NCBI GenBank assembly: GCA_021821235.1
Contig: JAKACS010000001.1
Location: forward strand, 1 to 25,486
Reading direction: 5' to 3'
Source of the DNA: Bacillota bacterium
Lineage (GTDB): Bacteria; Bacillota; Bacilli; Bacillales_B; DSM-18226
Length of the DNA: 25,486 nucleotides
In this document: positions 6,949 to 12,625 of the stretch, one piece after another
How positions within the stretch are numbered: the first letter of the stretch is position 1
How the letters are laid out: every line of letters starts with the position of its first letter
Translations under genes and position numbers: made by a program
Notes under the pieces: generated by a model
The model's database searches: none
Seen by the model: only the letters and a program-made list of their open reading frames with translations
What the model was told of the DNA's origin: nothing

Positions 6949-7155
6949 TTAAACAACAATAAAGCTTCTTTTAAAAACAGGATTTTTTTCAACGATTTCT
7001 TCATATGTACCAATTTCTTTAATGAATTCTTCTTTCCAGATAAAGCATTCAGCGTGCTGGATCTGTCCCTCCATCGTATCAGTCTTTACCAATTCTCCCT
7101 TACGAAATGGCTTGGAACAAACAAAACAATGCGGCTGCACTTTTTCTTCAGGCAT
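6949..7155 (-). CDS. Small zinc-finger-like protein, 68 aa
   Basis: The start is ATG at 7155, chosen because GGAGGG precedes it at normal spacing; an in-frame ATG at 7191 has no ribosome site. Cys10, Cys13, His34 and Cys37 form a C-x2-C ... H-x2-C treble-clef or ribbon pattern (HCFVCSKPFRKGE ... QIQHAEC). The C-terminal half is helical and mixed in charge. Such small Bacillus plasmid proteins may bind nucleic acid or protein partners, but no named family was recognised. It lies between the RacA-like gene's terminator and the short-RNA promoter. Confidence 0.7.
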   Translation of the reverse strand: MPEEKVQPHCFVCSKPFRKGELVKTDTMEGQIQHAECFIWKEEFIKEIGTYEEIVEKNPVFKRSFIVV

Positions 7156-7190
7156 ACTTAACACCCTCCTCTCTCTGTGATAATACGACA

Positions 7191-7208
7191 TAGGGTAATT
7201 TTATCCTA
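7191..7208. promoter_or_regulatory. Palindromic operator candidate upstream of the zinc-finger gene
   Basis: TAGGGTAA/TTATCCTA forms an 18-bp near-perfect palindrome overlapping a GATAAA -10-like hexamer on the minus strand. A TTGCCG lies about 18 bases further upstream. It probably controls the 6949-7155 gene. Confidence 0.4.
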
Positions 7209-7222
7209 TAATGTTCACCAAA

Positions 7223-7260
7223 CCGGCAAAAAAAAGAGCCTCTGCAATCCTGCAGAAGCT
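7223..7260 (-). terminator. Intrinsic terminator of the RacA-like gene
   Basis: TCTGCA (7241-7246) pairs with TGCAGA (7251-7256), extended by AGC/GCT. Read on the minus strand, a run of eight T follows the stem. It lies just after the stop of the 7279 gene. Confidence 0.75.
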
Positions 7261-7278
7261 GATTATGGGGGAAACCCA

Positions 7279-7836
7279 CTATTCTTTTGTAAAGAATCTC
7301 AAAAGCCCTTTTCGCGGTTTTTTCTCTTGTTCTCTTTCTTTCGCTTCCAGCAAGAGCTGTTTCGTTTGCTGTGATTCCCTTAATGAGTTCATTAAAATAG
7401 AATCATGGTGATCTAAGCGGCTTTCTATGTACTTCTGCTGTTCATCAAGACGACTTAAAAGCATGCGGTTCATATCTTTTAGCTGTTCTATTTCTGATTT
7501 CAGTTCTCCCAGCGTCTCGTTGGAGAACATTAAAGTAAAAGGATCATCGTTTACCTGTTCTATCTCCGTCTCACTGGAGAACACTTCATTCTCATACTTT
7601 GATGCGACAATGGCTGCGGCATTACTGATGGATAAATTCTTGTCTTTTACCAGGTGTTTGAATTGGGTTAGAACGTAAGAATCTTTTTCGGTGAACATCC
7701 TCTTGTTCTGCTCTGTTCTTATGAAGTTATAATTCTGTTCTTCTAATGCCAGACACCATTTTCTTAATGTGCTATCCCCGATGCTTAATCGTGCAATTAT
7801 CTCCTTCGAGGTGTAAGGTGTTTCTGTTCCACTCAT
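7279..7836 (-). CDS. MerR-HTH/coiled-coil protein (RacA-like, DUF3967 type), 185 aa
   Basis: The GGAGGT site abuts an ATG at 7842, so the in-frame ATG at 7836, seven bases on, is the better start. The N-terminus is a MerR-like winged helix (YTSKEIIARLSIGDSTLRKWCLALE, then an asparagine/arginine-rich wing). A flexible middle carries two FS(S/N)ET repeats, followed by a coiled coil (about 105-165) and a basic, aromatic tail RKGLLRFFTKE that could form a membrane-binding amphipathic helix. This order matches RacA-like and DUF3967 proteins found on many Bacillus plasmids, where they are thought to aid segregation or replication. The gene itself contains two copies of a 26-bp element repeated at 9062 and may thus carry its own binding sites. 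Confidence 0.75.
   Translation of the reverse strand: MSGTETPYTSKEIIARLSIGDSTLRKWCLALEEQNYNFIRTEQNKRMFTEKDSYVLTQFKHLVKDKNLSISNAAAIVASKYENEVFSSETEIEQVNDDPFTLMFSNETLGELKSEIEQLKDMNRMLLSRLDEQQKYIESRLDHHDSILMNSLRESQQTKQLLLEAKEREQEKKPRKGLLRFFTKE
7503..7528. repeat. 26-bp partly palindromic element, copy 1
   Basis: It begins GTTCTCC and ends GGAGAAC (perfect 7-bp arms, 12-base centre). It shares 21 of 26 positions with copy 3. It lies inside the RacA-like gene. Confidence 0.6.
7557..7582. repeat. 26-bp partly palindromic element, copy 2
   Basis: GTTCTATCTCCGTCTC followed by ACTGGAGAAC. It differs from copy 3 at a single base and lies 54 bp from copy 1, inside the same gene. Confidence 0.65.
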
Positions 7837-7911
7837 ACTCATACCTCCGTTCTTTTAGTCCATTTTATACAAATATACAAGTAATGAACAGAGCGAAGTG
7901 TTGCTGGAGGC

Positions 7912-8034
7912 TCATAATTCTTTATCATACGTTCTTTTTTCATCAGGTGCATTTAAAATTCTTAAAGCTATTTTCAATAGCAAGGGATACATGTCTATCC
8001 AAGCTTTCTCGCTGATTTTCATTTGATTGCTCAC
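7912..8034 (-). CDS. Possible small protein, 40 aa
   Basis: A GTG at 8034 opens a 40-codon frame, with an alternative ATG at 8022. The protein reads ISEKAWIDMYPLLLKIALRI then LNAPDEKRTYDKEL, an amphipathic helix with a polar tail. A GAAGGA ribosome-like site lies very close to the GTG but at better spacing for the ATG. It is upstream of the RacA-like gene on the same strand. The composition looks protein-like, but the length gives little statistical support. Confidence 0.4.
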   Translation of the reverse strand: MSNQMKISEKAWIDMYPLLLKIALRILNAPDEKRTYDKEL

Positions 8035-8123
8035 CATCCTTCATTCCTTTTTCTCCAAATCCATTGTAAAACGAATCTTATGAAAGATATTTGTTCTTTT
8101 AATTCATGGATAAAAGCAGGCGT

Positions 8124-8209
8124 GAACCGGCATTAAAAAAGGGAAGTTTGATTCCGGTTCTATGAACGGGTTCATTTGGAGAATTGGGTCGGGCTAAATA
8201 TACCCAATT
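8124..8209. other. Three consecutive hairpins in a gene-free spacer
   Basis: GAACCGG/CCGGTTC (8124-8130 with 8154-8160), ATGAA/TTCAT (8162-8175) and AATTGGGT/ACCCAATT (8182-8189 with 8202-8209) follow one another. None has a T-run, so they are not ordinary terminators. The remaining spacer from 8035 to 8312 shows no gene. Confidence 0.5.
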
Positions 8210-8312
8210 GTAAGCATTAAGCTAAAGCTCATGATTAACTTTTTTTGAAAAGACTTCGAATATAAAAAAATGCAGATATACTGTTTTGAAATACAGGAAA
8301 GGAGGCTATAGC

Positions 8313-8555
8313 ATGTTTGATGATGAGGATTTCGAGGATCCATTCGATGGAAGCGAGCTGCCTGATTTCTTTTTCGAAGAGGGAGGTCCGTTATATGTAC
8401 CACCTGAGAAGGAAGTTGAAATGGAGATCGTCATGTTTTTCACCATAAAAGAATTGAAACGGATTAGAGAACTTCTGTTAAGAGCCGAATGTGAGCTGGA
8501 TGATTTATTCCTAACCATGAAGATTCACGAGGCAATTAAAACTTATACAGATTAA
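8313..8555 (+). CDS. Acidic small protein, 80 aa
   Basis: ATG 8313 follows GGAAAGGAGG at ideal distance; an upstream in-frame codon at 8286 has no such site. The N-terminal half is strongly acidic and aromatic (MFDDEDFEDPFDGSELPDFF), the second half a mixed helix (ELKRIRELLLRAECELDDLF). Such a charge profile occurs in DNA mimics and anti-restriction or protein-inhibitor proteins, but also in many hypothetical plasmid proteins. No family is recognised. It precedes the zinc-ribbon/HTH gene by about 90 bases on the same strand. Confidence 0.7.
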   Translation: MFDDEDFEDPFDGSELPDFFFEEGGPLYVPPEKEVEMEIVMFFTIKELKRIRELLLRAECELDDLFLTMKIHEAIKTYTD

Positions 8556-8643
8556 TGGATTCGATGCCTGAAATTATTTCGGAAGATTCCGGAAGGTTTT
8601 GGGCCATTTTTTAGAGAATATTATGGTGAAAGGAGAGGGGCTC

Positions 8644-9024
8644 TTGTACACGGAAGGAGTTTATACATATCTTTGTGGGAAATGTGAAACGTTATTTGCT
8701 GTGGTTTCTAGATTTTCAGTAAAAAGCGATGGTCTGCAAGCGTTGGAGTGTCCAAAATGTCGTTGCACTTCACAATTAACAGGAGAGGGTTACATCGTTC
8801 ATAAGAATAAGGAACCTATCTCAAACTCGAACGGGCAGCAAATGAACGAAATCCAGTCGCCAGAATTGCTTTCTGCACCTGACATTGCGAAGTTTTTAGG
8901 GGTAAGCAAGGGAATTGCATATGAATTGATGGGGTCAGAGGGCTTCCCTTTGATCAGAATTAGGCGGTCAAAGAGGGTGTTAAAGAAAGAATTCCTAAAA
9001 TGGATAGAAAACCATCGACATTAA
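8644..9024 (+). CDS. Zinc-ribbon/excisionase-HTH fusion protein, 126 aa
   Basis: I prefer TTG 8644, eight to nine bases after AAAGGAG; ATG 8623 in the same frame has no good site. The N-terminal domain has Cys11-x2-Cys14 and Cys36-x2-Cys39, a zinc ribbon. After a linker rich in Asn, Ser and Gln comes an excisionase-type winged helix (LLSAPDIAKFLGVSKGIAYE, then LIRIRRSKRVLKKEFLKWIE). The HTH is close to the protein at 1557-1757. The fusion suggests a DNA-binding regulator that senses or contacts something through the ribbon. It has no neighbour with an obvious partner function; a palindrome (9030-9054) and 26-bp element copy 3 follow. Confidence 0.75.
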   Translation: MYTEGVYTYLCGKCETLFAVVSRFSVKSDGLQALECPKCRCTSQLTGEGYIVHKNKEPISNSNGQQMNEIQSPELLSAPDIAKFLGVSKGIAYELMGSEGFPLIRIRRSKRVLKKEFLKWIENHRH

Positions 9025-9029
9025 TGATT

Positions 9030-9054
9030 ATATCAGTTTGCTAGCACCTGATAT
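9030..9054. repeat. 7-bp-arm inverted repeat
   Basis: ATATCAG (9030-9036) and CTGATAT (9048-9054) flank an 11-base centre. No T-run follows, so this is an operator candidate rather than a terminator. Confidence 0.4.
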
Positions 9055-9061
9055 CAAGGGT

Positions 9062-9087
9062 GTTCTATCTCCGTCTCATTGGAGAAC
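9062..9087. repeat. 26-bp partly palindromic element, copy 3
   Basis: GTTCTATCTCCGTCTC followed by ATTGGAGAAC. This is the only copy outside a gene. It differs at one base from copy 2 and lies 1.5 kb from it. Confidence 0.65.
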
Positions 9088-9116
9088 AGGGTTCAGGAGA
9101 AAGATTATTCTTCTTC

Positions 9117-9308
9117 TCATTTACCCTGTTGGCTCATCCAGGCAAAGAACGCATCTCGTTCGACTCGTTTTAATTTAGGACCAATTTTAATACAAGGAAA
9201 TCCTTCTTGATTCATAAGCTGGTAGGCTTTTCTTCTGCCAATGCCTAGAATCTCCATTATCTCATTTGCTGTTAAAACAATGGGATAATCATCTTTCGTC
9301 TTCTGCAC
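9117..9308 (-). CDS. Excisionase-like HTH protein B, 63 aa
   Basis: GTG at 9308 (minus strand) has GGAGG nine bases upstream. The single winged-helix domain reads VLTANEIMEILGIGRRKAYQ, then CIKIGPKLKRVERDAFFAWM. It is a third, more diverged relative of the proteins at 1557 and 8644. It overlaps the end of the preceding 54-residue frame by 20 bases, so translation is probably coupled. It may serve as recombination directionality factor or repressor; neither can be decided from sequence. Confidence 0.8.
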   Translation of the reverse strand: MQKTKDDYPIVLTANEIMEILGIGRRKAYQLMNQEGFPCIKIGPKLKRVERDAFFAWMSQQGK

Positions 9309-9453
9309 TTTCTAATGCCTCCATAAATTCTTCTACTGTTAATCCATCCATAATCGCTGTTTCTATTCGTTTTTGAACAATGCCGGCAATTACGTCATAA
9401 CAACCCTGGATTCTTTCTTCAAAGTATGGTCCTTGGATAATTGTTATCTTCAA
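9289..9453 (-). CDS. Small protein of unknown function, 54 aa
   Basis: A TTG at 9453 follows GGGAGG on the minus strand. The frame encodes MKITIIQGPYFEERIQGCYD, then a helical stretch with AGIVQKRIETA and LTVEEFMEALESAEDER. It is mostly acidic and alpha-helical. It lies directly upstream of, and overlaps by 20 bases, the excisionase-like gene at 9117-9308, forming a two-gene unit. Good ribosome site, overlap and protein-like composition support it; no family is recognised. Confidence 0.6.
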   Translation of the reverse strand: MKITIIQGPYFEERIQGCYDVIAGIVQKRIETAIMDGLTVEEFMEALESAEDER

Positions 9454-9686
9454 TTCCTGATTCCTCCCTTAAAGTCATTATAAAACCAGGATTATGTAAC
9501 TTATAGTGTATTTTCTGTGTGAATAAGTGAATTTTTATGAAGAAAAAATCAGTAATTTTATTATATATAAGGGATTAAGAGAAAAATGGAAAATTTCGTT
9601 CATAACTTTTCACTTTTTCACATAAACCGACTCATTAAAGGAGTTGTGCACTTTTTATGGAACATATTAGGTGATTATTTAAATAG

Positions 9687-10238
9687 ATGCTAGGGGATGA
9701 AAATGTGGAAGTACTTGAAGTGCAGAGGAAAGGAAGTCTTTGGATTAAGGTCTTAATCGGTGTCGGATTCTTGATTTTATTACTTAGTAACATATTCTTT
9801 GGCTATCTTGTGATGGAAGCCAGGATAATGATTGCCGAAAAAAATCAGGCCATTGCTGAAAAGGAAGCAGCAGTATCGATGCTTGAAAAGGAAAATCAAA
9901 GACTGCAGGAAGAAGGGGATAAAAGAGAGGAAGTGATTAATCAGTTAACATTTGATCTTAGTGCAGCTGAAGAAGAAATATCCCAGTTACAAACTAATCA
10001 AGTTATAAATACAGAAACGGTAGTTAACCAGGGAAAAACCTTACCTGCTCCTAATGACGATTCCTCTACATCTTTTACCGTAGGAAGTTCAAAGGAACAT
10101 GTCCAAAAGATAATGGGAAGTCCAGACAGCATCATTCTTGATTCTTGGTGGTATGGGAAACAATCATGGGTGAGATTTGATAGCAACAACCGAGTAGTTT
10201 CTTGGTATGACGGAGCGAACTTTTTAAAAACAAAATAA
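9687..10238 (+). CDS. Membrane-anchored coiled-coil protein with SmpA/BamE-like C-terminus, 183 aa
   Basis: Starts at ATG 9687 after AGGTGAT, or at in-frame GTG 9705 after AGGGGATG. A membrane span lies near residues 18-42 (WIKVLIGVGFLILLLSNIFF), then a coiled coil (about 50-105), a polar linker and a small domain (about 128-183). That domain has VGSSKEHVQKIMGSP and a Trp/Tyr-rich WWYGKQSWVRF stretch. The 'G.s...V...mG.P ... W.Y' pattern is shared with the SmpA/OmlA/BamE-like folds found in many Bacillus surface proteins. Topology is likely N-in, with the coiled coil outside. It is isolated and ends before a bidirectional hairpin. Its role on the element is unknown. Confidence 0.7.
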   Translation: MLGDENVEVLEVQRKGSLWIKVLIGVGFLILLLSNIFFGYLVMEARIMIAEKNQAIAEKEAAVSMLEKENQRLQEEGDKREEVINQLTFDLSAAEEEISQLQTNQVINTETVVNQGKTLPAPNDDSSTSFTVGSSKEHVQKIMGSPDSIILDSWWYGKQSWVRFDSNNRVVSWYDGANFLKTK

Positions 10239-10291
10239 AATAACGCAAGTATGTACTATTTAACTCTCTTTGAGAGTGCAAAAAAACAAAA

Positions 10292-10318
10292 AAAGGAGGA
10301 CAAAAAACGTCCTCCTTT
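10292..10318. terminator. Strong bidirectional terminator hairpin
   Basis: AAAGGAGGAC (10292-10301) and GTCCTCCTTT (10309-10318) form a perfect 10-bp stem. On the minus strand it is followed by seven T; on the plus strand the stem itself ends in T. It closes structured element 1 on the minus strand and may stop the 9687 gene on the plus strand. Confidence 0.8.
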
Positions 10319-10376
10319 CTGGAAAAACCCTGGATGTGATATCCAGGTCGTGTCCGATCCTGCTGATCGGCTGAGT
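10292..10376 (-). ncRNA. Structured RNA element 1 (three stems, terminator end)
   Basis: Read on the minus strand it has stem C (CCGATC/GATCGG, 10354-10370), the conserved ACACGAC, stem B (CCTGGAT/ATCCAGG, 10329-10347) and the terminator stem (10292-10318). Its 5' part, ACTCAGCCGATC then GGATCGGACACGAC, is nearly identical to element 2, while stem B and the terminator stem differ in sequence but keep pairing. Strand is inferred from the T-run. I did not identify a confident promoter for this copy. Rfam has a Bacillus-plasmid RNA family that would be the first comparison. Confidence 0.5.
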
Positions 10377-10427
10377 TTTTCTTTATAGTTTATGGATTAT
10401 CTATCATTTTATGTTCCTTAATTGTGA

Positions 10428-10521
10428 GAAAAAGGACCGAACATATGTTCGAGTCCTTTTCACTGAGTCAACCTTTGATTAAACAAAGTCGTGTCCGATC
10501 CGTGTTGATGATCGGCTGAGT
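10428..10521 (-). ncRNA. Structured RNA element 2 (three stems, terminator end)
   Basis: Same order as element 1: stem C (CCGATC/GATCGG, 10495-10515), ACACGAC, stem B (CTTTG/CAAAG, 10473-10488) and a long terminator hairpin (10428-10461) followed by T on the minus strand. The hairpin's core CGAACATATGTTCG (10438-10451) is a perfect match to the Bacillus LexA-box consensus. The promoter at 10617-10644 points into this element through the 21-bp repeats. Confidence 0.5.
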
Positions 10522-10551
10522 ATTCACTGTTACCTATAACAACTGTTCGTG

Positions 10552-10605
10552 GCGTATGCGCAATAGATTATTGCGTATTCGCATTAGATTATTGCGTATA
10601 CGTAT
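10552..10605. repeat. Tandem 21-bp repeats, about 2.5 units
   Basis: Units at 10564-10584 and 10585-10605 match at 19 of 21 positions, each containing TAGATTATTGCGTAT. A diverged partial unit precedes them (10552-10563). They lie just downstream of the minus-strand promoter, so they may be transcribed repeats or operators. Confidence 0.7.
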
Positions 10606-10616
10606 TATATACCCTT

Positions 10617-10644
10617 ATTATAGCTAAACTTGTCCAATAATCAA
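10617..10644 (-). promoter_or_regulatory. Sigma-A promoter after the MazF gene
   Basis: On the minus strand TTGATT (10639-10644) and a perfect TATAAT (10617-10622) are 16 bases apart. It lies 20 bases after the MazF stop and fires away from it, into the 21-bp repeats and structured element 2. A second TATAAT (10604-10609) follows. Confidence 0.6.
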
Positions 10645-10663
10645 GTCTTAAGTTCAAAATTCC

Positions 10664-11170
10664 TTATAATTCCAACGATTTTAAAGCTGCTCTTCTCACT
10701 TTTGGCATAATGTCTACTACTTTTGGGTTTAAAACAGCTAAATTAGTGTCGTTCAAATCACATATCAGCTTTTCCAATCTTGCTTTACTTAATACCCGTA
10801 ATTGCTGAAGTCTAATCACACCGGTTATTAATGTTTTAGTTGTACCTGGTGCTACACCTGGTGTAGTGTCTGGTTCAATCAAATCAATTATGACTTCGGT
10901 GGGCAGTGGCTTTGCTCTTTTGTCTCCACTGTTAGGACTGGTAGTTATCGGAGCAACAATTGTTGTGCTGCCGAATCGGTTACCCTTGTCATTCTGGATG
11001 ATCAGGACAGGTCTCTTTTCATTTTGTTCACTTCCTACATTCTTCCCCAATTCAGCCCAATAAATTTCTCCACGTTTGATTTGCATCTGTTGAATAGTTT
11101 TTTGCTGAGCTGACACATGGAAATTGTATTTATGTCCTGCCCAAGTTACTAAGTCTTGTTTATACCCCAC
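10664..11170 (-). CDS. MazF/PemK-family mRNA interferase-like toxin, 168 aa
   Basis: GTG at 11170 has GAGGAGGAG at proper spacing; ATG 11086 has no ribosome site, so the protein carries a 28-residue N-terminal extension. From residue 29 it is a typical MazF: IKRGEIYWAELGKNVGSEQ, then KRPVLIIQNDKGNRFGSTTI, with the conserved Arg, Ser/Thr and the RxxxL motif near VIRLQQLRVLSKARLEK. MazF enzymes cut single-stranded RNA at short sequences and are normally held by a MazE-type antitoxin encoded just upstream. Here no antitoxin frame is found upstream. Upstream lies the recombinase control region, and downstream lie two structured RNAs. It may be controlled by the chromosomal antitoxin, by RNA, or be a detoxified regulator. 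Confidence 0.88.
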   Translation of the reverse strand: MGYKQDLVTWAGHKYNFHVSAQQKTIQQMQIKRGEIYWAELGKNVGSEQNEKRPVLIIQNDKGNRFGSTTIVAPITTSPNSGDKRAKPLPTEVIIDLIEPDTTPGVAPGTTKTLITGVIRLQQLRVLSKARLEKLICDLNDTNLAVLNPKVVDIMPKVRRAALKSLEL

Positions 11171-11184
11171 TCATTCTCCTCCTC

Positions 11185-11203
11185 GATATCCTGGTCGTGA
11201 CCA
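11185..11203 (-). promoter_or_regulatory. MazF leader element shared with structured RNA 1
   Basis: GATATCCTGGTCGTGACC (11185-11202) matches 10338-10355 at 16 of 18 positions. It directly abuts the MazF ribosome site (11176-11184), and its TGGTC/GACCA arms can form a hairpin. A role in controlling MazF translation is inferred. Confidence 0.45.
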
Positions 11204-11256
11204 ATCTAAAAGCCATATTACCATAAAATGTTTGTTCTGAAATCAATTATTTATTT

Positions 11257-11282
11257 TTCAACATAAGATAAACTATGTTGAC
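11257..11282. other. Xer/dif-like core site A
   Basis: TTCAACATAA, a 6-base centre GATAAA, then CTATGTTGAC gives two near-inverted 10-base arms in the spacing of tyrosine-recombinase core sites. The right arm overlaps the -35 of the recombinase promoter. Confidence 0.55.
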
Positions 11283-11306
11283 TTTCGCTGATGGTGGTGT
11301 TAGTAT
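11278..11306 (+). promoter_or_regulatory. Promoter of the tyrosine recombinase gene
   Basis: TTGACT (11278-11283) and TAGTAT (11301-11306) are 17 bases apart. The -35 lies in core site A, and two half-site repeats lie in the leader, so the recombinase probably represses itself. Confidence 0.6.
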
Positions 11307-11318
11307 TTAGTTAAATAA

Positions 11319-11332
11319 TTCAACATAGTTTA
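11319..11332. repeat. Recombinase-type half-site A2
   Basis: TTCAACATAGTTTA. It is the reverse complement of the TAAACTATGTTGAA repeats at 22063 and 22098 and of the right arm of core site A with its flank. Confidence 0.6.
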
Positions 11333-11351
11333 AAAAACTAGCTAAAAATAA

Positions 11352-11365
11352 TTCTACATAGTTTA
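11352..11365. repeat. Recombinase-type half-site A3
   Basis: TTCTACATAGTTTA differs from A2 at one base and lies 33 bp from it, just before the ribosome site of the recombinase gene. Confidence 0.6.
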
Positions 11366-11381
11366 TAAGGAGGGGTTCAAA

Positions 11382-12236
11382 ATGATGGATTTATTTACGC
11401 AATATCTGAAGGAAGATGGGAAAAGTGAAAATACGATTAAAGGATATGTGCAGTCCGTTACCGGTTTTCTGAAATGGTTCGATGAATCGAAAGGGATTGA
11501 ATTCAAAAAGCTGCATCGTGAAAATGTCCGTGAATACATCTCCTATCTGAAGACAGTAAAAGAAGCGAAGCCTAAAACGATTAATACAAAAGTAAATGCA
11601 CTGGTAAAGTTCAATGAGTTTTTGATTGAATCAAAAGTGCAGGATGATTTGGTCCTAACGAAGAAAGATTATGTTAAGGTACAGCAACAGTACGCTTCAC
11701 TGGCCAAAGTAGAATTTAAGGATGTAGAGAAATTCAGGCAAATGATCCTGGACAGTGGCAACAAACGGAATTATGCAATCGTCAGCTTACTTGCTTATGG
11801 TGGGTTACGGATCTCTGAAGCGCTGAATCTCAAAATGAAGGACTTTAATGTGGTCTCCCGTGAAATTCTTGTGCAGGATGGCAAGGGGGATAAAACAAGA
11901 ACGGTATTTATGAACGATAAAGTTAAAACTGCGCTTCAGTCCTGGTTAAAAGAACGGGAGAAGCAAGGAATTGAAAATGAATATGTCTTTGTAAGCAATA
12001 GAAACAAGCGCCTCGACCGGACAACAATCAATAAGCTCTTCAATGAATATTCCGAAGCATTAGGGAAAGTCGTTACTCCTCACGATCTGCGCCACTTCTT
12101 TTGCTCTCACGCGATCAGCAAAGGAATGAGCGTACATGAGGTTGCGAATCAGGCAGGACATTCTAACATTCATACAACTTTGCTCTACACAAACCCAAGC
12201 AAAGATGAATTAATCAACAAAATGAATCAACTATAG
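11382..12236 (+). CDS. Tyrosine recombinase (XerC/D type), 284 aa
   Basis: ATG 11382 follows AAGGAGGGG. The N-terminal SAM-like core-binding domain (about 1-95) is followed by the catalytic domain with all key residues: Arg143 (GGLRISEAL), a Lys in the GKGDKTRTV hairpin, His234 and Arg237 (HDLRH), His260 (AGHSNIHTT) and Tyr269 (LLYTNP). Length and motifs are those of Xer-like recombinases of Gram-positive plasmids and integrative elements. Its promoter overlaps core site A, and a second, mirrored site cluster lies at 22061-22174. It could resolve multimers, drive integration or invert the interval. The excisionase-like proteins at 1557, 8644 and 9117 may be its partners. Confidence 0.92.
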   Translation: MMDLFTQYLKEDGKSENTIKGYVQSVTGFLKWFDESKGIEFKKLHRENVREYISYLKTVKEAKPKTINTKVNALVKFNEFLIESKVQDDLVLTKKDYVKVQQQYASLAKVEFKDVEKFRQMILDSGNKRNYAIVSLLAYGGLRISEALNLKMKDFNVVSREILVQDGKGDKTRTVFMNDKVKTALQSWLKEREKQGIENEYVFVSNRNKRLDRTTINKLFNEYSEALGKVVTPHDLRHFFCSHAISKGMSVHEVANQAGHSNIHTTLLYTNPSKDELINKMNQL

Positions 12237-12250
12237 AAGAGGTCATTGAT

Positions 12251-12418
12251 ATGAAAATGTGTACGTACTGCGCTAAATGGTTTCCAGAAGAGCAAATGAA
12301 GCAGTTACCCAATGATGAACGCAACAAAGATAACCGATACTGTCCGAAATGTTACCCGGAAGTGCTTTCAGCTCACAATAATCTGCCGTGGAATCGGCAA
12401 CGGAGGGAATTGCGGTGA
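12251..12418 (+). CDS. Small zinc-ribbon protein, 55 aa
   Basis: ATG 12251 follows AGAGGTC and lies 14 bases after the recombinase stop. Cys4-x2-Cys7 and Cys31-x2-Cys34 form a zinc ribbon (MCTYCAKWF ... YCPKCYPE), with a basic tail. Its stop overlaps the GTG of the next gene, so translation is coupled. Protein-like cysteine spacing and the overlap support it despite its size. Function is unknown; small ribbons of this kind often bind nucleic acid. Confidence 0.65.
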   Translation: MKMCTYCAKWFPEEQMKQLPNDERNKDNRYCPKCYPEVLSAHNNLPWNRQRRELR

Positions 12419-12624
12419 AAAAACTAAGAGTGTACATGGAAAATGGCGAATATGTAATCGAGCGGGTGAATGAATTCAATCATGCGACAAAACGTTTTTT
12501 TATCACGGAAGAAGGCTTAAAAGAAGGTTTAGATGCTTATGAACCTGTTATAGCGGAATATGAGTTAGAAGTAGCTGAAGATCTCTGGGCATTAGTGATA
12601 AATCACCTTCAGGGAGTGAAATAA
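12415..12624 (+). CDS. Small protein of unknown function, 69 aa
   Basis: GTG 12415 lies after GGAGGG and overlaps the preceding stop (GTGA). The protein starts KKLRVYMENGEYVIERVNEF, probably a beta-rich fold, and ends in an acidic helix (EYELEVAEDLWALVINHLQG). It is part of the recombinase operon. No family is recognised. Confidence 0.65.
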   Translation: MKKLRVYMENGEYVIERVNEFNHATKRFFITEEGLKEGLDAYEPVIAEYELEVAEDLWALVINHLQGVK

Positions 12625-12625
12625 G

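Noticed and set aside
10552..10605. CRISPR-like repeats
   Set aside because: The 21-bp units are directly adjacent with no spacers and number only about two and a half.
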